From VRUE01 sp963720805 (GTDB lineage: Bacteria; Actinomycetota; Thermoleophilia; Solirubrobacterales; 70-9): a DNA stretch of 64,000 bases. The notes under the pieces are model-generated. The model had not been told where the DNA came from, searched no databases, and worked only from the letters and a program-made list of their open reading frames with translations. Within the stretch, counting starts at the first letter, position 1; each line of letters starts with the position of its first letter. The stretch is taken from the NCBI GenBank assembly GCA_963720805.1, contig CAVRGT010000012.1, positions 124,001 through 188,000 of the forward strand, in the 5' to 3' direction. Position numbers and translations under genes: made by a program. Of the stretch, positions 21,649-29,574 are shown one piece after another.

Positions 21649-23082
21649 ATGAGCGAGGGTTCAAAGATCCCCAAGGGCCGCGTCCGGCGCTCGGCCAAGC
21701 TGGGCTCGATCGTCGGCGTCCAGGGCGCCCGTTACGCCGGCACCAAGGCGACCAACGTCGCCCGCTCCGAGGATTCGAGCAAGGAGCGACTCGAGCAGCG
21801 CCACCTCGAGACGGCGATGAAGATGGTCGGCGCGCTGGGACAGATGAAGGGCGCGGCGATGAAGCTCGGCCAGTTCGCCTCCTTCATCGACACCGAGTTC
21901 ATCCCCGACGAGTACCGCGAGATCTACCAGGAGCAGCTGGCGAAGCTGCGCACCGACGCGCCCGCCATGCCCTGGGAGAAGGTCGAGAAGGTGCTCATCG
22001 AGGAGTACGACGGCGAACCGCTCTCCGAGCTCTTCGCCGAGTTCGAGCACAAGGCCTTCGCCGCCGCCTCGATCGGCCAGGTCCACCGCGCCGAGCTGCT
22101 CGACGGCCGCGTCGTCGCGGTCAAGATCCAGTATCCCGGGATCGCCGAGGCGCTCGACGCCGACCTGCGCAACGCCGGCACGATCGTCCGCCTCGCCCGC
22201 GCGCTCGCCCCCGGCCTCGACGCCAAGGCGATCGCCAAAGAGCTGCGCGAACGGGTGATGGAGGAGCTCGACTACGAGTACGAGGCGCAGAACCAGCGCA
22301 CCTTCTCGCGCGCCTACCGCGACCATCCCTTCATCTACGTGCCGGAAGTGATCACCCGGCTCTCGCGCCGCCGCGTGCTGGTCACCGAGCTGGTCGAGGG
22401 GCTCGACTTCGAGCAGGTCAAGGCGCTGCCGCACGAGCAGCGCAGCCGCTTCGGCGAGATCGTCTTCCGCGGCAGCTTCGGCTCGATCTACCACCTGCAG
22501 CACTTCAACGCCGACCCCCACCCGGGCAACTACATCCTGCTCGCCGACGGCCGCGTCGCCTTCCTCGACTTCGGCATGACCAAGAAGCTCGACCACGAGC
22601 AGATCGTGCTCGAGCAGCGCGCCTTCGACGCCGCCTCGCGCGATGACCCGGAGGACTTCCGCAAGGCCCTGCACGACCTCGGCTTCATCAAGAACCCCTC
22701 CAAGCTCGACGCCGAGCGGCTGCTCGAGCACATGCGCGCGGTCGGCGGCTGGTACGTCGAAGACCGCGAGATCGAGATCAGCGCCAAACGGGTGATGAAG
22801 ATCATCGAGTCGACCAACGACCCGCGCTCGGAGTACTACGACCTGATGCGGCGCGAGGCGATGCCGGCCGACGAGCTGATGGGACGGCGGATGGAAATCG
22901 GCGTCGTCGCCGTGCTCGGCCAACTCAAGGCGAAGCGCAACTGGCACCGGATCATGCGCGAGTGGATCTACGCCGACGCGCCCTCGACCCCGCTGGGCGA
23001 GGAGGAGTGGGAGTACTTCGAGGGAAGAGGCGTGATGCAGATGCCGATAATCGAGCGGTCCCTGGAGGGAGAGCAGCGATGA
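21649..23082 (+). CDS. ABC1/UbiB-family atypical kinase (AarF-like)
   Basis: This 477-aa protein of the UbiB/ADCK family supports isoprenoid-quinone or lipid metabolism. The N-terminal KxGQ motif (GAAMKLGQFASF), the Ala-rich loop (FAAASIGQVHRAELLDGR), VAVKIQYPGI with the ATP lysine, DPHPGNYILL and LDFGMTKKL are all present. There is no quinone gene nearby. The start ATG is 60 bp from the divergent rplY, and the stop overlaps the next start by 4 bp. Confidence 0.9.
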   Translation: MSEGSKIPKGRVRRSAKLGSIVGVQGARYAGTKATNVARSEDSSKERLEQRHLETAMKMVGALGQMKGAAMKLGQFASFIDTEFIPDEYREIYQEQLAKLRTDAPAMPWEKVEKVLIEEYDGEPLSELFAEFEHKAFAAASIGQVHRAELLDGRVVAVKIQYPGIAEALDADLRNAGTIVRLARALAPGLDAKAIAKELRERVMEELDYEYEAQNQRTFSRAYRDHPFIYVPEVITRLSRRRVLVTELVEGLDFEQVKALPHEQRSRFGEIVFRGSFGSIYHLQHFNADPHPGNYILLADGRVAFLDFGMTKKLDHEQIVLEQRAFDAASRDDPEDFRKALHDLGFIKNPSKLDAERLLEHMRAVGGWYVEDREIEISAKRVMKIIESTNDPRSEYYDLMRREAMPADELMGRRMEIGVVAVLGQLKAKRNWHRIMREWIYADAPSTPLGEEEWEYFEGRGVMQMPIIERSLEGEQR

Positions 23083-23936
23083 GCCGGATCAAACGCGGTT
23101 GGGCGTTGACCAAGAAGAGCTGGGGGCTGCTGCGCGAAAATCCCGAGCTGCTGCGCTTCCCGCTCTACGGCGGTGCCGCGACGATCGTCGCCGCGATCAT
23201 CGTCATCGGCCCGGGGGTGTACTTGATAGCGGACGACCAGACGGTGTTCGGCGGCGTCGTGGCCGTGATCGGCTTCTACCTGCTCGCCGTGATCGGCACC
23301 TACTTCAGCGTCGGCCTCGCCGCCGCCGCCGACATGATCTTCCGCGGCCAAAAAGCGACAGTCGCCGACGGGCTGGCGGTGTCGCGCACGCGCTTCTCTC
23401 AGATCTGCGGCTGGGCCGCGGTCTCGACCACGATCGGTATTGCCCTCAGCGCGCTCGAGAACCAGGGCTTCATCGGCGAGATCGTCGGTCGCCTGCTCGC
23501 CATTGGCTGGTCGCTGATCACCTTCCTCGCCGTGCCGGTAATCGCGCTCGAGGGGACCGGCCCGCTGCAGACGCTGAAGCGCTCCTCCAGCCTCTTCAAG
23601 TCGCGCTGGGGAGCCCAGGTGACCGGCAACATCGCGATCGGCGGCGCCGTCTTCCTCTTCGGCATGTTGCCCTCGGCACTGCTGATCTTCGCCGGCTTCC
23701 TGATCTGGGCCTCGGCCAGCTTCGCCGGCGCCCTGCTGCTGGTGCTCGGCGTGATCGGCCTGGCGATCTCGGTGCTGATCTCCAGCGCCCTCAGCAACAT
23801 CTTCGGCGTCGCCCTCTACCGCTTCGCCCTCGACGGCGAGGCGGTCGGCGGCTTCACCGTGGACGAGCTCAACTCCGCCGTCAAGACCAAGAACGGCCGC
23901 AACGCGCCGCCGACCGCCACCCCCGGCACCGTCTGA
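23079..23936 (+). CDS. Six-helix membrane protein, DUF6159-like
   Basis: The 285-aa integral membrane protein has about six hydrophobic segments (AATIVAAIIVIGPGVYLI, VVAVIGFYLLAVIGTYF, LITFLAVPVIALEG, AVFLFGMLPSALLIFAGFLI, GALLLVLGVIGLAISVLI). LLRENPELLRFPLYGG and LEGTGPLQTLKRSSSLFKSR are the recurring family signatures. It is translationally coupled to the ABC1 kinase (ATGA overlap, GGAGG upstream). Partnership with that kinase is an inference. Confidence 0.75.
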   Translation: MSRIKRGWALTKKSWGLLRENPELLRFPLYGGAATIVAAIIVIGPGVYLIADDQTVFGGVVAVIGFYLLAVIGTYFSVGLAAAADMIFRGQKATVADGLAVSRTRFSQICGWAAVSTTIGIALSALENQGFIGEIVGRLLAIGWSLITFLAVPVIALEGTGPLQTLKRSSSLFKSRWGAQVTGNIAIGGAVFLFGMLPSALLIFAGFLIWASASFAGALLLVLGVIGLAISVLISSALSNIFGVALYRFALDGEAVGGFTVDELNSAVKTKNGRNAPPTATPGTV

Positions 23937-23938
23937 GC

Positions 23939-23985
23939 TTCCGGTGCGCCTTTTGCTCTCGACGGGTGCATAAGGCGCACCGGAA
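23939..23985. terminator. Family B hairpin, copy 2
   Basis: Arms 23939-23956 and 23968-23985 (TTCCGGTGCGCCTTTTGC and GCATAAGGCGCACCGGAA) pair over 18 nt with one mismatch around an 11-nt loop. It sits between the stop of the rightward membrane protein (23936) and the stop of the leftward GDPD gene (23998), so it is a bidirectional terminator candidate. Confidence 0.75.
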
Positions 23986-23997
23986 CGAAAGAGGCGG

Positions 23998-24735
23998 CTA
24001 GGTTCCGTCGAGTTGGTGGAAGAGGCGGGGGTCGTTGGAGACGAGGCCGTTGACGCCCGTCGCTACGAGCTTGTTCATGCGGTCGAGGTCATCGACGGTC
24101 CAGGCGATCAGCTCGACCCCGGCGAGCTTGGTGATGCGGGCGAGGCGGGCACTGATGAGCGGGTGGTAGACCCAGATCGACTCGACCCCGAACTTGGGCA
24201 GCTTCTCGGCCGCGAGACCCGGCAGACGGTGGCGCATCGCGATCAGGGCCGCCAGCATCGGGCCCTTGGCCCAGCGCTTCGAGGCCCAGTCCTTGGTCAC
24301 CTTGGGGTAGGTCCAGCCGCGGCGCAGCTTCGGTTCCAGCTTGAGGATGCGGCCGAGCGAGTAGAGCTCCATCGTCGAGACCATCGCCCGGCCGATCAGG
24401 TCGCGCTCGCGCAGCGCCGTGACGATCTCCTCCTCACGGCCCGCCAGCTTGATGTCGATGTCGATCTCGACCTTGTCGAGTGGCGGCGCGAGGAAGGCGT
24501 CAAGCGCCTCGGTCAGCTTCAGCGGCGCGCGGCTCTCGGCGTCGTGCCAGTCGTGGGCGACGACCAGCGGCGCCCGCTGCTCCAGCGGCAGATGGGAATC
24601 GCGCAGCCAGAGCACGTCGAGCTCGACCGTGTCGACGCCCGCCTCGACGGCGGCGCGGAAGCTCTCGATCGTGTTGCCCGGCGCAATCAGGTCGGCCCCC
24701 TTGTGGCCGACCAGCCGCAGACCCTCTGGCGGCAC
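23998..24735 (-). CDS. Glycerophosphodiester phosphodiesterase-like protein
   Basis: The 245-aa TIM-barrel GDPD hydrolyses glycerophosphodiesters to glycerol 3-phosphate. LVGHKGADLIAPGNTIESFR carries the first His region, though the canonical HRG is HKG here. VDTVELDVLWLRD holds the metal acids, VVAHDW the second His, and the C-terminus GVELIAWTVDDLDRMNKLV and GVNGLVSNDP is typical. The GTG at 24735 overlaps the prs stop. Lipid or wall-phosphate turnover is the likely role. Confidence 0.85.
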   Translation of the reverse strand: MPPEGLRLVGHKGADLIAPGNTIESFRAAVEAGVDTVELDVLWLRDSHLPLEQRAPLVVAHDWHDAESRAPLKLTEALDAFLAPPLDKVEIDIDIKLAGREEEIVTALRERDLIGRAMVSTMELYSLGRILKLEPKLRRGWTYPKVTKDWASKRWAKGPMLAALIAMRHRLPGLAAEKLPKFGVESIWVYHPLISARLARITKLAGVELIAWTVDDLDRMNKLVATGVNGLVSNDPRLFHQLDGT

Positions 24736-25772
24736 TAGAAGAGCTGGTTCTCGCCGGCGAAGATCTCGGAGACCGAGTCGTCGGTGAAGATGCGGCGGAT
24801 CGAGTCGGCGAAGGTGCCGGCGGTGGAGAGCACGGTGATGTTGTCCGGGGCGCCGGGACGCAGCGGGATCGTGTCGCTGACGACGATCTGCTCGATGTTG
24901 GAGCTCTCGCGGGCGAGCCGCTCATACGCCGGGCCGGAGAAGACGCCGTGGGTGGCGCAGGCGATCACCCGCGCGGCGCCCTCGTCGAGCACGGTCTGGG
25001 CAGCCGCGCAGAGGGTGCCGGCGGTGTCGATCATGTCGTCGACCAAGACCGCGGTCTTGCCCTTGACGTCACCGACCACGTAGCCGATCTCGGCCACCTG
25101 CTGGGCCGGGCGCTCCTTCTCCATCACCGCCCAGTGGGTGCCGATGCGGCGGGCGAAGTTGCGCGCGGTCTTCACCCGACCGGCGTCGGGCGAGACGATC
25201 ACCAGGTCCTCGGCCGGGTGCTGGTCGGCGAACCACTGGGTCAGCATCGGCATCGCCGTCATGTGGTCGACCGGGACGTGGAAGAAGCCCTGCACCTGGC
25301 CGGCGTGGAGATCCATCGTCAGCACGCGGTCGACGCCAACGCCCTCGAGGCACTTGGCGACGATGCGGGCTGAGATCGGCTCGCGCGGAGCCGACTTCTT
25401 GTCCTGGCGGGCATAGCCGTACCAGGGCATCACGGCGATGATCCGGTGCGCGGAGGCTCCCTGCGCCGCGTCGATCATCGTCAGCAGCTCGATCAGCGAG
25501 TCGTTCGGGGTCATTTCCGAGTGCTCGTTGGCGCTGGTCGACTGGACGATGAATACGTCGGCGCCGCGGATCGACTCCTCGTAGCGGCAGTAGACCTCGC
25601 CGTTGGCGAAGGTCTTCAGCGTCACCTGGCCGAGGTCCACATCGAGCTTGCCGGCGACCTTGGCGGCGAGCTCCATCGAGCTGCGGCCGCCGAAGACCAT
25701 CATCCGCTTCGAGTAGTCGTGGGTGATGGCGCTTGACGGCACCGACTCGGGTCGCTCCTCGATCGTGCTCAC
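24735..25772 (-). CDS. prs: Ribose-phosphate pyrophosphokinase
   Basis: Prs makes PRPP from ribose 5-phosphate and ATP. The intact 345-aa protein has MMVFGGRSSMELAAKVAGKL, GEVYCRYEESIRGADVF, MPWYGYARQDKKSAPREPIS, MDLHAGQVQGFFHVPVDHM, IVSPDAGRVKTARNFA and the PRPP loop AVLVDDMIDTAGT. About 15 extra residues precede the usual N-terminus. The start GTG overlaps the glmU stop (GTGA), so glmU-prs-GDPD form one unit. Confidence 0.95.
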   Translation of the reverse strand: MSTIEERPESVPSSAITHDYSKRMMVFGGRSSMELAAKVAGKLDVDLGQVTLKTFANGEVYCRYEESIRGADVFIVQSTSANEHSEMTPNDSLIELLTMIDAAQGASAHRIIAVMPWYGYARQDKKSAPREPISARIVAKCLEGVGVDRVLTMDLHAGQVQGFFHVPVDHMTAMPMLTQWFADQHPAEDLVIVSPDAGRVKTARNFARRIGTHWAVMEKERPAQQVAEIGYVVGDVKGKTAVLVDDMIDTAGTLCAAAQTVLDEGAARVIACATHGVFSGPAYERLARESSNIEQIVVSDTIPLRPGAPDNITVLSTAGTFADSIRRIFTDDSVSEIFAGENQLF

Positions 25773-27163
25773 GGGGTCTGTTCCTCCTGCATCTTGGCGG
25801 CCTTGCGGGCGGCGTAGCCCTCGATGTTGCGTTGCTCGTTCTCGCTGACGGCGAGTGTGCCCTCTGGCACATCGCTCTTGATCACTGCCCCGGCGCCAGT
25901 GTAGGCACCGTCGCCGACTTCTACCGGCGCAATCAGCATCGTGTCAACGCCGAGGCGCGCATTCTCGCCGATCACTGTCCGGTTCTTGCGGAAACCGTCG
26001 TAGTTGGCAGTGATCGTGCCGGCGCCGAGGTTGCTGCCGGCGCCGACCTCGGCGTCGCCGACGTAAGCGAGGTGCGGCACCTTGGCGCCCTCGCCGATGC
26101 GCGAGTTCTTGATCTCGACGAAGGTGCCGGCCTTGGCGCCCTGTGCGAGCTCCGCGCCCGGCCGCAGATAGGCGAAGGGACCGACATTGGCGTTGTCGGC
26201 GACGACGCAGTCGACCAGGTAGGAGTGCGGGACCGAGACGTTGGCGCCGAGCTCGGAGTCGATCAGCGTGCTCAGCGGCCCGATCGTCGAGCCGCCACCG
26301 ACCTTGGTCGAGCCGCGCAGGCTGGTTCCGGGCTCGATCCGGGCGTCGGCGGCGATCTCCACCTCGATGTCGACCCAGGTCGACCCCGGGTCGACGACGG
26401 TGACCCCGGCGAGCATGTGGCGCCGCAGGATGCGGCTGCGCGCCTCAGTCTCGACCGCCGCGAGGTCGGCGCGGTTGTTGATGCCCATCGTCACGGCGAG
26501 GTCGTCGGCGAGGTGCGCGCCAACCGGGTGGCCAGCCTGGCGCAGCGCCGGCAACACATCGGGCAGGTAGTACTCGCTCTGGGCGTTGTCGTTGGAGAGA
26601 CCGGCAAGGGCCTGCGCCAGCGGGCTCGCCTGGAAGACGTAAGTGCCCGCGTTGATCTCGCGGATCGCCAGCTGCTCGGCGGTTGCGTCGCCCGCCGCCT
26701 TGGCCTCGACAACACGCTCCACCCCGCCCCCACCATCGCGCACGACCCGTCCGTAGGACCCGGGCTCATCAAGCTCGATCGTCAACATCGTCGCCGCCGC
26801 CCCAGAGGACTGATGCGCCTCGAGCAGCCCGGCGATCGTCTCCGCCGAGATCAACGGCACGTCCCCGGAAAGCACCAGCACCGTCTCGGCTTCCTCGATC
26901 AACGAGAGGGCAGCCCGCACAGCACCGCCGGTTCCATCGGGCTCAGGCTGAACTACGGTCTCAACTTCGTCGGGCAACCCAGAAGCTATGTCTATCCCTG
27001 GCGAGACGATCACGGCGACTTGTCCCGCGCCAGCTTCCCGCGCCGCCGCGATCGGCCAGGCAACCATCTCCCTCCCGCAGACGGGATGGAGCATCTTCGG
27101 CAGGCTGGAACGCATACGCGTCCCTTGTCCTGCCGCCATGACCAGGACGAGCGGCGAACTCAC
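25769..27163 (-). CDS. glmU: Bifunctional UDP-GlcNAc pyrophosphorylase/glucosamine-1-P acetyltransferase
   Basis: GlmU supplies UDP-GlcNAc for peptidoglycan. The 464-aa protein starts VLVMAAGQGTRMRSSLPKML (nucleotidyltransferase loop with Arg and Lys), has VLVLSGDVPLISAETIAGLL and INAGTYVF, then a left-handed beta-helix of hexapeptide repeats with LRPGAELAQGAKAGTFVEIK, GEGAKVPHLAYVGDAEVG and NYDGFRKNRTVIGENARLG. The GTG start at 27163 precedes the usual MAAGQGTRM by 8 residues. It is coupled to prs, the common actinobacterial order. Confidence 0.95.
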   Translation of the reverse strand: MSSPLVLVMAAGQGTRMRSSLPKMLHPVCGREMVAWPIAAAREAGAGQVAVIVSPGIDIASGLPDEVETVVQPEPDGTGGAVRAALSLIEEAETVLVLSGDVPLISAETIAGLLEAHQSSGAAATMLTIELDEPGSYGRVVRDGGGGVERVVEAKAAGDATAEQLAIREINAGTYVFQASPLAQALAGLSNDNAQSEYYLPDVLPALRQAGHPVGAHLADDLAVTMGINNRADLAAVETEARSRILRRHMLAGVTVVDPGSTWVDIEVEIAADARIEPGTSLRGSTKVGGGSTIGPLSTLIDSELGANVSVPHSYLVDCVVADNANVGPFAYLRPGAELAQGAKAGTFVEIKNSRIGEGAKVPHLAYVGDAEVGAGSNLGAGTITANYDGFRKNRTVIGENARLGVDTMLIAPVEVGDGAYTGAGAVIKSDVPEGTLAVSENEQRNIEGYAARKAAKMQEEQTP

Positions 27164-27181
27164 CCCAGGATCGTAGTCGTG

Positions 27182-27287
27182 GAAGGGGTCGTGTGCCCCT
27201 CCATCAGAGACCGTTGCGCAGCAGATCGGCGCGGAAGGTTCGACGCGTGGTCGCCAAGCCTCTGCTGGAGGGGCACACGACCCCTTC
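27182..27287. repeat. Long inverted repeat between hdeD-like gene and glmU
   Basis: Two 28-nt arms (27182-27209 and 27260-27287) are complementary with a single mismatch, around a 50-nt loop. The arms include GAAGGGGTCGTGTGCCCCTC. It starts 6 nt past the HdeD-like stop (27293) and lies 19 nt upstream of the glmU start. It could end hdeD transcription or act in the glmU leader. Confidence 0.75.
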
Positions 27288-27292
27288 TAAGG

Positions 27293-27865
27293 TCACGCTC
27301 CTCGGGCGAGATCCCTACCGACCAGAGCTACTGAAGTAAGCGTCCAGCCGGCAAAGATCAGATCGATCCCGACCAGGAGCCCGATCGCCCAATCGGCGGA
27401 GCTTGGGAACTTCGCCAGAACCAGGATGCCGATGAGCAGGCCCGCCACGCCGCTAAGACCAACGAGCCCAGCTCCTTCCTGGCCCCGCGCGGCAAAGGCG
27501 ACGGCAATTCGGGTCAACCCCATGAAGAGGAAGTAGATGCCGAGGACCAGCGTCAGCGTGAGCGTGCCGTTGTGCGGTTCGACGATCAGCCAGAGACCGA
27601 CGATCACCGTCAAGAGCGCCCAGATCAAGCGCAAGATGACGCTGCCGATCGAGTGCGCCATGAAGGCGCCGGCGACCAAGAAGGCCCCGGCGATAACCAA
27701 GATCCAACCGATGAAGATCGCGGTGCCAACCGAAGCGACCTCCGGCACGATGATCGCCACACAGCCGATGAAGATGGCTATGACCCCGACCGTCATCAGC
27801 GCCTTCCAGCTGCGCTTCAGGCCCTCACGAATCTCCGGGTCCATCGTCGGAGTCCCCATCTCCAT
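27293..27865 (-). CDS. HdeD-family (DUF308) membrane protein
   Basis: The 190-aa protein has six hydrophobic helices arranged as three similar pairs (VGVIAIFIGCVAIIVPEVAS, AIFIGWILVIAGAFLVAGAF, LLTVIVGLWLIVEPHNGTLT, LVLGIYFLFMGLTRIAVA, VAGLLIGILVLAKFPSS, AIGLLVGIDLIFAGWTL). This is the HdeD/DUF308 layout; the E. coli member is linked to acid resistance. Its upstream region holds family C copy 3, which may regulate it. ATG 27865 is the first Met; an internal ATG at 27844 is an alternative. Confidence 0.8.
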   Translation of the reverse strand: MEMGTPTMDPEIREGLKRSWKALMTVGVIAIFIGCVAIIVPEVASVGTAIFIGWILVIAGAFLVAGAFMAHSIGSVILRLIWALLTVIVGLWLIVEPHNGTLTLTLVLGIYFLFMGLTRIAVAFAARGQEGAGLVGLSGVAGLLIGILVLAKFPSSADWAIGLLVGIDLIFAGWTLTSVALVGRDLARGA

Positions 27866-27910
27866 AGAGCGGACCCTAAGCCGTCATCCGGACGCAATCA
27901 AGCCGACGAG

Positions 27911-27944
27911 TGGTCGATTGACCCACCCATACGGTGGTCAACGG
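27911..27944 (-). promoter_or_regulatory. Family C element, copy 3 (upstream of hdeD-like gene)
   Basis: On the minus strand it reads GTTGACCAC, 6-7 nt, then GTGGGTCAATCGACC, matching copies 1 and 2 (48741 and 49699) at nearly every position of the half-sites. It is about 46 nt upstream of the hdeD-like ATG. In all three copies the TTGACCAC half comes first relative to the downstream gene. TTGACC could also be a -35 box, but no clear -10 follows. Confidence 0.55.
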
Positions 27945-27979
27945 TTCAGGACTCTCGCGAGCGCTAGGCTCGAACCCGC

Positions 27980-28052
27980 TCCGGGGTGGTGTAATCGGCC
28001 AGCACGCTTGGTTTTGGTCCAAGAAGAGAGGGTTCGAGTCCTTCCCCCGGAA
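27980..28052 (+). tRNA. tRNA-Gln (anticodon TTG)
   Basis: The 73-nt cloverleaf has acceptor stem TCCGGGG (27980-27986) and CCCCGGA (28045-28051) with discriminator A at 28052, and a D-arm with the G-rich loop. The anticodon stem is CTTGG/CCAAG around the 7-nt loop TTTTGGT, giving anticodon TTG for CAA codons. The T-arm is GAGGG-TTCGAGT-CCTTC. CCA is not encoded (TCA follows). No intron. Confidence 0.95.
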
Positions 28053-28063
28053 TCACAGCCGCC

Positions 28064-29299
28064 CTACTCCTCAGACGACCGTGGCACCTTCCCCGCTTCG
28101 GACCCCGGCTCCATTGCCGGGCCGCGGGGTGAGGCGATGCCGAGGACGCGCATCGTTTTGAGGCCGAGGCCGAGCTTCTCGCGGCCCTCGGTGGCGGAGA
28201 CGTCGTGGCCGCAGAGCTCTTTGACCCGCTCCAGGCGGTAGCGGATCGTGTGGCGGTGGGTGAAGAGCTGTTTGGCGGTGGCGGCGACATTGCCGTCGTT
28301 GTCGAGGTAGGCCTCGACCGTCATCACCAGCTCGGTCTCGTACTGCTCGTCGTAGGCGGAGAGGGGGGCGATCGTCTCGGCGTAGAAGCGCTCCAGCTCA
28401 CGCGGGTCCTCGCTCATCGCCGGCAGCAGCAGGCGGTAGGAACCGGTGTCCTCGAAGGCGAGCACGGTGCGGCCCTCAGCCTCGCCGACGTTGACCGCGA
28501 GGCGCGCCTCGTTGCCGGCGCGGTAGAGGTCGACCGGGTCGCCGGCGTGGCGGCTGCGGCCGATCGTCAGGTGGAAGCCGGAGAGGCTGTCTTCGAGCTC
28601 ACGAGCGAGGCCGGCGGCGGCGCGCTCGATCCGGGTGTCGTCCTCGGCCGGCACGATCACGGCGATCTCGGCCGCCTCCTCGCCGTCGGAGCTGGCCAGG
28701 GCGCCGGGGGCGAGCGAGCGCAGCGCCCGCTGGGCCAGGGTCAGCACGCGGGCGCGCCACTCGCCGGTCTGGGCGGCACGCGGCGCCGCGTGCAGGATCA
28801 GCACCCCGGCGCCGGCCTCGAGCTTGGCGCCGAGCTCGGCGGCGCGGGCGAGGATGTCGCCGCGGTCGGTGACCTCGCGCGCCAGCACGGCGGCGACAAA
28901 GGCGCCCGCGACCTCCTCGCTCTCCCACTCCGGCGAGCGCGAGCGCTCCAGCTCCAGCGCCAGCAGCGTCGTCACCATGCGGGCGATCATCGGCTCGGGC
29001 GGAGTCGAGCCGCGGTAGCGCAGCTCACCGACGGCGGAATCCGCGACCCGCAGCTCGACCCGGGTCACCCCCTCCCCCCCGGCAAGCAGCTTCTGCTCCT
29101 GGTCGGGGGAGGCCCCGGCCACCGCCAGCACGGCGCTGGAGCGGTCGATCAGGGCGACGCAGGCGTCGAGAACTTTGGCCGCCGCACGGGCGACCGCGGG
29201 CAGCCCGGCGCCCGATTCGACTGCCTCGGCGAGCGCGTCAAGGGTCCCTTCTTCCCCGGTGCTTGCAGGCGTTTTTGTCCCCTTGGAGGCCGCTGGCAT
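28064..29299 (-). CDS. PucR/CdaR-family transcriptional regulator
   Basis: This 411-aa regulator has a GGDEF-like middle domain region (FHLTIGRSRHAGDPVDLYRA, NEARLAVNVGEAEGRTVLAF) and a C-terminal PucR helix-turn-helix (VEAYLDNDGNVAATAKQLFT, HRHTIRYRLERVKELCG). PucR proteins sense purine-catabolism or amino-acid/sugar-acid signals. The N-terminal domain here is GAF-like (ALIDRSSAVLAVAGASP), so the ligand is unknown. It faces tRNA-Gln tail-to-tail with only 11 bp between. Confidence 0.88.
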   Translation of the reverse strand: MPAASKGTKTPASTGEEGTLDALAEAVESGAGLPAVARAAAKVLDACVALIDRSSAVLAVAGASPDQEQKLLAGGEGVTRVELRVADSAVGELRYRGSTPPEPMIARMVTTLLALELERSRSPEWESEEVAGAFVAAVLAREVTDRGDILARAAELGAKLEAGAGVLILHAAPRAAQTGEWRARVLTLAQRALRSLAPGALASSDGEEAAEIAVIVPAEDDTRIERAAAGLARELEDSLSGFHLTIGRSRHAGDPVDLYRAGNEARLAVNVGEAEGRTVLAFEDTGSYRLLLPAMSEDPRELERFYAETIAPLSAYDEQYETELVMTVEAYLDNDGNVAATAKQLFTHRHTIRYRLERVKELCGHDVSATEGREKLGLGLKTMRVLGIASPRGPAMEPGSEAGKVPRSSEE

Positions 29300-29310
29300 G
29301 GCCTCACAGG

Positions 29311-29574
29311 CTAGTGGCCGTGCAGCAGATTGACGATGTCGTTGTAGTAGTAGACGATCGCCAGGCCAATCACGACGCCGCCCAGAACGAGGGCGGCGAG
29401 GACGAAGAGCGAGAGCACTCCGGCGGCGGCCTTCTCCCAGACCCGGCCGTAGGAGCTGAGCGCCGGCACCAGGATCAGGCCGACGAAGGCAACCAGGCTG
29501 ACCAGCCCGGCAGCGCCGAACAGCAGGTACTCATTCTCGATCTTCTGCAGCGCCAGCGGCAACACGGCGATCAT
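29311..29574 (-). CDS. Small two-helix membrane protein
   Basis: An 87-aa protein with long hydrophobic helices (LLFGAAGLVSLVAFVGLILV, AAGVLSLFVLAALVLGGVVI) ending YYYNDIVNLLHGH. The ATG at 29574 is preferred over a longer reading (29598) because it removes a cysteine/proline-rich lead. It overlaps the C-terminal coding end of the DedA-PAP2 gene by about 40 bp in a different frame, so the pair may be co-translated. Family unknown. Confidence 0.65.
   Translation of the reverse strand: MIAVLPLALQKIENEYLLFGAAGLVSLVAFVGLILVPALSSYGRVWEKAAAGVLSLFVLAALVLGGVVIGLAIVYYYNDIVNLLHGH

Noticed and set aside
27182..27287. A known riboswitch (for example a glmS-type element) ahead of glmU
   Set aside because: The structure is a simple long hairpin. 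No conserved riboswitch core is recognised, and glmS-type elements precede glmS, not glmU.
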